The position numbers and the translations under genes are program-made. The notes beneath the pieces are model-generated. The model did no database searches. It was given only the letters and a program-made list of their open reading frames with translations, and had not been told where the DNA came from. A DNA stretch of 8,602 nt from an uncultured Lachnospiraceae bacterium (GTDB taxonomy: Bacteria > Bacillota > Clostridia > Lachnospirales > Lachnospiraceae), in contig CAMPAX010000092.1 in the NCBI GenBank assembly GCA_946633495.1, positions 1-8,602 of the forward strand, given 5' to 3'. This document shows, piece by piece, positions 6,086 through 8,602 of the stretch (position 1 is its first letter; every line of letters begins with the position of its first letter).

Positions 6086-6571
6086 ATGCCGACATCAGTT
6101 GAGTTACAGGAACCAATGTCATATTATCTGTTCTGGTTGATTCTGGCGATCGTTGCCGTGGCGGCTGTTTTTTTCATACAGATTTTCTTCCGGATCCTGC
6201 TTCGGGATCAGCTGAAGAGAAAGCGTGAGAAAAGGCAGCCGAAGGTACGCCCGCCGAAGAAGAAGCCTCTGGCGGTGCTGAAATGGGAGTACCTGCAGCG
6301 TTTAGATCATTTGGAACGAGGCATTATGGCCGGTTCCTATTCCAAGCGAAATGCATATCAGGAGCTGTCCATGCTGATCCGTACCTTTGTAACGGATGCC
6401 ACGGGGATCAAAGTGCAGAACTATTCCCTGCAGGAGATCCGGCGTGTCGGGATCCCGGGACTTACAGCTTTGGTACAGGAATATTATGAGCCGGAATTCG
6501 CACGGCAGTCCATGGCGGACATCCGGGCGTCCCTGTTCCGGACCAGAAAGGCGATCGAGTTATGGAACTGA
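6086..6571 (+). CDS. Small one-TM protein resembling DUF4381 of MoxR operons
   Basis: The 161-residue protein has one strong membrane segment at about 12-36, followed by a very basic stretch (about 38-62, rich in Lys/Arg with Pro). The C-terminal soluble helical domain runs from about 65 to 161. The positive charges after the segment predict a cytoplasmic C-terminus. The pattern LKWEYLQRLDHLERGIMAGS, a Tyr-Gln-Glu-Leu-Ser-Met-Leu-Ile-Arg helix, and a C-terminal helix resemble DUF4381, a family found between DUF58 and VWA genes in MoxR operons; I judge this by pattern and position only. AAGGAG (6072-6077) is 8 bases from the ATG, and the preceding stop is 17 bases away. An internal ATG at 6116 (residue 11) is less likely as a start. 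The 3-prime end overlaps the next gene by 10 bases. It probably anchors or links the MoxR/DUF58 pair to the VWA proteins. Confidence 0.75.
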   Translation: MPTSVELQEPMSYYLFWLILAIVAVAAVFFIQIFFRILLRDQLKRKREKRQPKVRPPKKKPLAVLKWEYLQRLDHLERGIMAGSYSKRNAYQELSMLIRTFVTDATGIKVQNYSLQEIRRVGIPGLTALVQEYYEPEFARQSMADIRASLFRTRKAIELWN

Positions 6572-7635
6572 AATATCCACTCTTTCTATACATCGGAATC
6601 CCCGTGCTTCTGGCAGGGCTTTTTGCGATGCACTTCTTCTGGCGGAAGAAGAAGTATCACGGCGGCGTGAGAGTGGCAAATACAAAGTTTTTCCGGGAAC
6701 TTCCGGATTATATCGGACAAAGGCAGTTCCGACGGGTCCTTGCAGTGATCCTGGAGGTTTGCCTTGTGGGGAGTCTGGTACTTTCTCTGATCCTGGCGGC
6801 GCGTCCCTACAGGACGGAAACCTCCAGCAACGGTGTGAAGAAGAGAGACATTTTCCTTTGTCTGGATGTGTCGTATTCCATCTGTTATCTGAACCATGAT
6901 CTGGTGGACAGTCTGGAAGAAGTTGTGGCAGGACTGAAAGGAGACCGGTTCGGGATCCTGATCTTCAATACGTCTTCGGTACTGTACGTGCCTATGACGG
7001 ACGACTATGATTTCATCCGTCAGAAGCTGGATGAATTAAAAGAGTATTTTCGCCTGCAGAAAATCTATCAGGACAGTGAATACAACTTTGATATGAGCGA
7101 TGAATACATGAAAATGATGGAAACCCTGGAGTATTACGATGCGGGAACCCTGGTAAATAATTATACCAAGGGAAGTTCTCTCATCGGCGAGGGTCTTGCA
7201 AGCTGCGTTTACAGTTTTCCACGGCTGTCAGAGGACCGGACCCGTCTCATCATCATGGCTACGGACAACGCTCAGATGGAGCTGTCAAAACCCCTGATCG
7301 AGCTCGATGGGGCCACGGATCTGGCCATCAAGAATCATATTAAGATCTTCGGACTGTTCCCGGATCAGGAGACCTACAGCAAGGGAAATTACAGTGATTA
7401 TTCCTCTGATCTGAAGGAATTCGAAGCGGATGTGGAACGGACAGGAGGAACCTTCTATCAGCAGTCAAAATCGTTGACGGTAGAAGACATCGTTGCGGAC
7501 ATCCAGCGGCAGGAAGCTCTGGAAGTGGATGAGCTGATCATCACGAAGGAGATCGACCAGCCGGAGGGCTTCGTCGTCGCCCTTCTGATACTGATGACAC
7601 TTGGTTTTGGCGCAGGAGTGATTATAAGATCATGA
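6562..7635 (+). CDS. Membrane-anchored VWA-domain protein, BatA-like
   Basis: The 357-residue protein has Bat-type topology: membrane segments at about 5-26 and 58-80, a VWA domain from about 96 to 320, and a C-terminal membrane segment at about 336-354. The metal-ion site reads DVSYS (102-106), matching DxSxS, with Ser195/Ser196 of GSSLIGEGL in place of the usual Thr, and D225 in IMATDNAQ. The span between the first and second metal motifs is long (about 93 residues), with an acidic, aromatic-rich insert at about 150-192. VWA proteins of MoxR operons are thought to bind clients or assemble complexes at the membrane through the metal site. The ATG overlaps the end of the previous gene by 10 bases, and AGAAAGG (6546-6552) lies about 9 bases upstream. 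It overlaps the next gene by ATGA, so translation is likely coupled. The client and any role in oxygen or envelope stress are unknown here. Confidence 0.88.
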   Translation: MELKYPLFLYIGIPVLLAGLFAMHFFWRKKKYHGGVRVANTKFFRELPDYIGQRQFRRVLAVILEVCLVGSLVLSLILAARPYRTETSSNGVKKRDIFLCLDVSYSICYLNHDLVDSLEEVVAGLKGDRFGILIFNTSSVLYVPMTDDYDFIRQKLDELKEYFRLQKIYQDSEYNFDMSDEYMKMMETLEYYDAGTLVNNYTKGSSLIGEGLASCVYSFPRLSEDRTRLIIMATDNAQMELSKPLIELDGATDLAIKNHIKIFGLFPDQETYSKGNYSDYSSDLKEFEADVERTGGTFYQQSKSLTVEDIVADIQRQEALEVDELIITKEIDQPEGFVVALLILMTLGFGAGVIIRS

Positions 7636-8597
7636 AATCAAATCCGGTACTTTCCAACTACATCGTAATTCCGATCCTGGCAGTGCTGCTGATTTTCCTG
7701 GTGGTGACTGTGCTTCGGCGCAAGGACAAGGTATGGAAAAAGGTGCTTTCCGTCTTTCGGCTGGTACTGATCCTGACTCTGGTATTTCTTCTGAATCTCC
7801 GTCCGTCCATAAAGCGGTACAATGCGGAGATCGAACTGAAGAATATCGACGTGCTTTTTGTGGTAGATACCACCATCAGTATGTGGGCCGAGGACTATGG
7901 GGATAAAGCTCAGAGAATGGAAGGCGTGCAGGAAACCTGTGACTATATCCTTCAGGAACTGGCGGGCAGTAATTTCGCGCTGATCCGTTTTGATAACCGG
8001 GCACAGATCCTGGCACCTTTTACCCAGGACGGACGCAGTGTGTCGGATGCTTTTTCAACCATTAAGCAGCCGGATACCTATTACGCGACGGGCAGTAACC
8101 TGAACGTGCCCTACGATGATATGAAGGATCTGCTCATTTCCTCCTCGAAGAAGGATGAGAGGAAGACGGTGGTCTTCTTTATCAGTGACGGTGAGATCAC
8201 GGATGACTCCAAGCTTCAAAGCTATGCGGAACTGGAGCAGTATGTGGACGGTGGTGCCGTACTTGGCTTCGGCACGAAGGAAGGCGGGAAGATGCAGGCG
8301 GACAACGGCTATTCCCGGAAATATATTCAGGACAGAGAGAAAAATGCGGATGCGGTTTCCGTGCTTGATGAGGAGAACCTGAAAAAGATCGCACAGGATC
8401 TGCAGGTAGAATACCTGAACGTCCGAAATGCGTCCGAGGTCGGTTACATGATGGACGCCATAAAGAGCGGCAGCAGTATCCGTATGGAAGAAGCGGAAAT
8501 GATCACATATGAGGATATCACGTTCTATCTTGGGGCTGCACTGGCGGCGCTCCTGATCTGGGAACTGATCAGTCTTCTTTATGAGAGACGGATGTAA
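7632..8597 (+). CDS. Membrane-anchored VWA-domain protein, BatB-like
   Basis: This 321-residue protein has the same plan as its neighbour: membrane segments at about 10-28 and 40-56, a VWA domain at about 72-275, and a C-terminal membrane segment at about 297-317 followed by a short basic tail. The metal site is VVDTTISM, with D79, T81 and S83 (a DxTxS variant of DxSxS), T153 in YATGSN, and D186 in FFISDGE, so all the ligands have acceptable counterparts. The start codon overlaps the previous stop as ATGA; AGGAG (7614-7618) is rather far upstream (13 bases), which fits translational coupling. The pairing of two tandem VWA proteins after MoxR and DUF58 resembles the Bat arrangement, but the two are divergent and are not a recent duplication. 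Only 5 bases follow the stop, so whether further operon genes follow cannot be seen. Confidence 0.9.
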   Translation: MKSNPVLSNYIVIPILAVLLIFLVVTVLRRKDKVWKKVLSVFRLVLILTLVFLLNLRPSIKRYNAEIELKNIDVLFVVDTTISMWAEDYGDKAQRMEGVQETCDYILQELAGSNFALIRFDNRAQILAPFTQDGRSVSDAFSTIKQPDTYYATGSNLNVPYDDMKDLLISSSKKDERKTVVFFISDGEITDDSKLQSYAELEQYVDGGAVLGFGTKEGGKMQADNGYSRKYIQDREKNADAVSVLDEENLKKIAQDLQVEYLNVRNASEVGYMMDAIKSGSSIRMEEAEMITYEDITFYLGAALAALLIWELISLLYERRM

Positions 8598-8602
8598 ACT
8601 AC

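Noticed and set aside
5442..6122. 226-codon reverse frame opposite the DUF58 gene.
   Set aside because: It is antisense to a recognisable DUF58 protein and has no domain or ribosome binding site support.

Overview
The window looks like chromosomal DNA from a Gram-positive anaerobe of the Clostridia, most plausibly a Lachnospiraceae-like bacterium. The basis is moderate GC with AGGAG-type ribosome binding sites, sigma-A-like promoters, a galactokinase of the clostridial sequence type (APGRTEIGGNHTDHQHG), and a MoxR/DUF58/VWA gene cluster. The taxonomic guess is an inference from style, not from a marker gene.

Layout. (1) Positions 52-2190 (+): a 712-residue protein with a TerD-like domain near its C-terminus, resembling the MXAN_6230/SCO0854 family but without a visible RING finger. 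(2) Positions 2191-2231: a strong hairpin terminator shared by two convergent genes. (3) Positions 2233-3558 (-): galactokinase galK, with its own promoter and a dyad over the predicted transcription start. (4) Positions 3559-4047: a 489-base divergent intergenic region. It holds the galK promoter, an 8-bp inverted repeat, a good forward promoter for the next operon, five tandem copies of a 12-bp unit, and a 127-bp palindromic element bounded by imperfect inverted repeats whose core is the widespread interspersed repeat recognisable by its spurious peptides (VILSEAKNL / ILRFAQNDK). (5) Positions 4048-8597 (+): a tightly packed five-gene operon: MoxR AAA+ ATPase, DUF58 protein, a one-TM protein resembling DUF4381, and two membrane-anchored VWA proteins of BatA/BatB type. 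The last pairs of genes overlap by 10 and 4 bases. The operon probably continues past the window, since no terminator follows the last stop in the 5 bases left.

How the genes work together. MoxR ATPases act with DUF58 and VWA partners as chaperone-like or protein/metal-assembly machines. Here two VWA proteins with Bat-like topology and one small membrane protein would place MoxR and DUF58 at the inner face of the membrane. The substrate is unknown. TerD-domain proteins and MoxR-VWA modules are both linked to envelope or chemical stress responses, so their proximity is suggestive, although galK and a terminator separate them. galK is an ordinary Leloir-pathway gene and appears to be a single-gene unit.

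The most unusual part is the leader of the MoxR operon: the predicted transcript starts inside a 12-bp tandem repeat and then runs through a foldable mobile repeat before reaching the GTG start of moxR. No complete new system is evident. The TerD-like protein and the operon leader are the best targets for follow-up.
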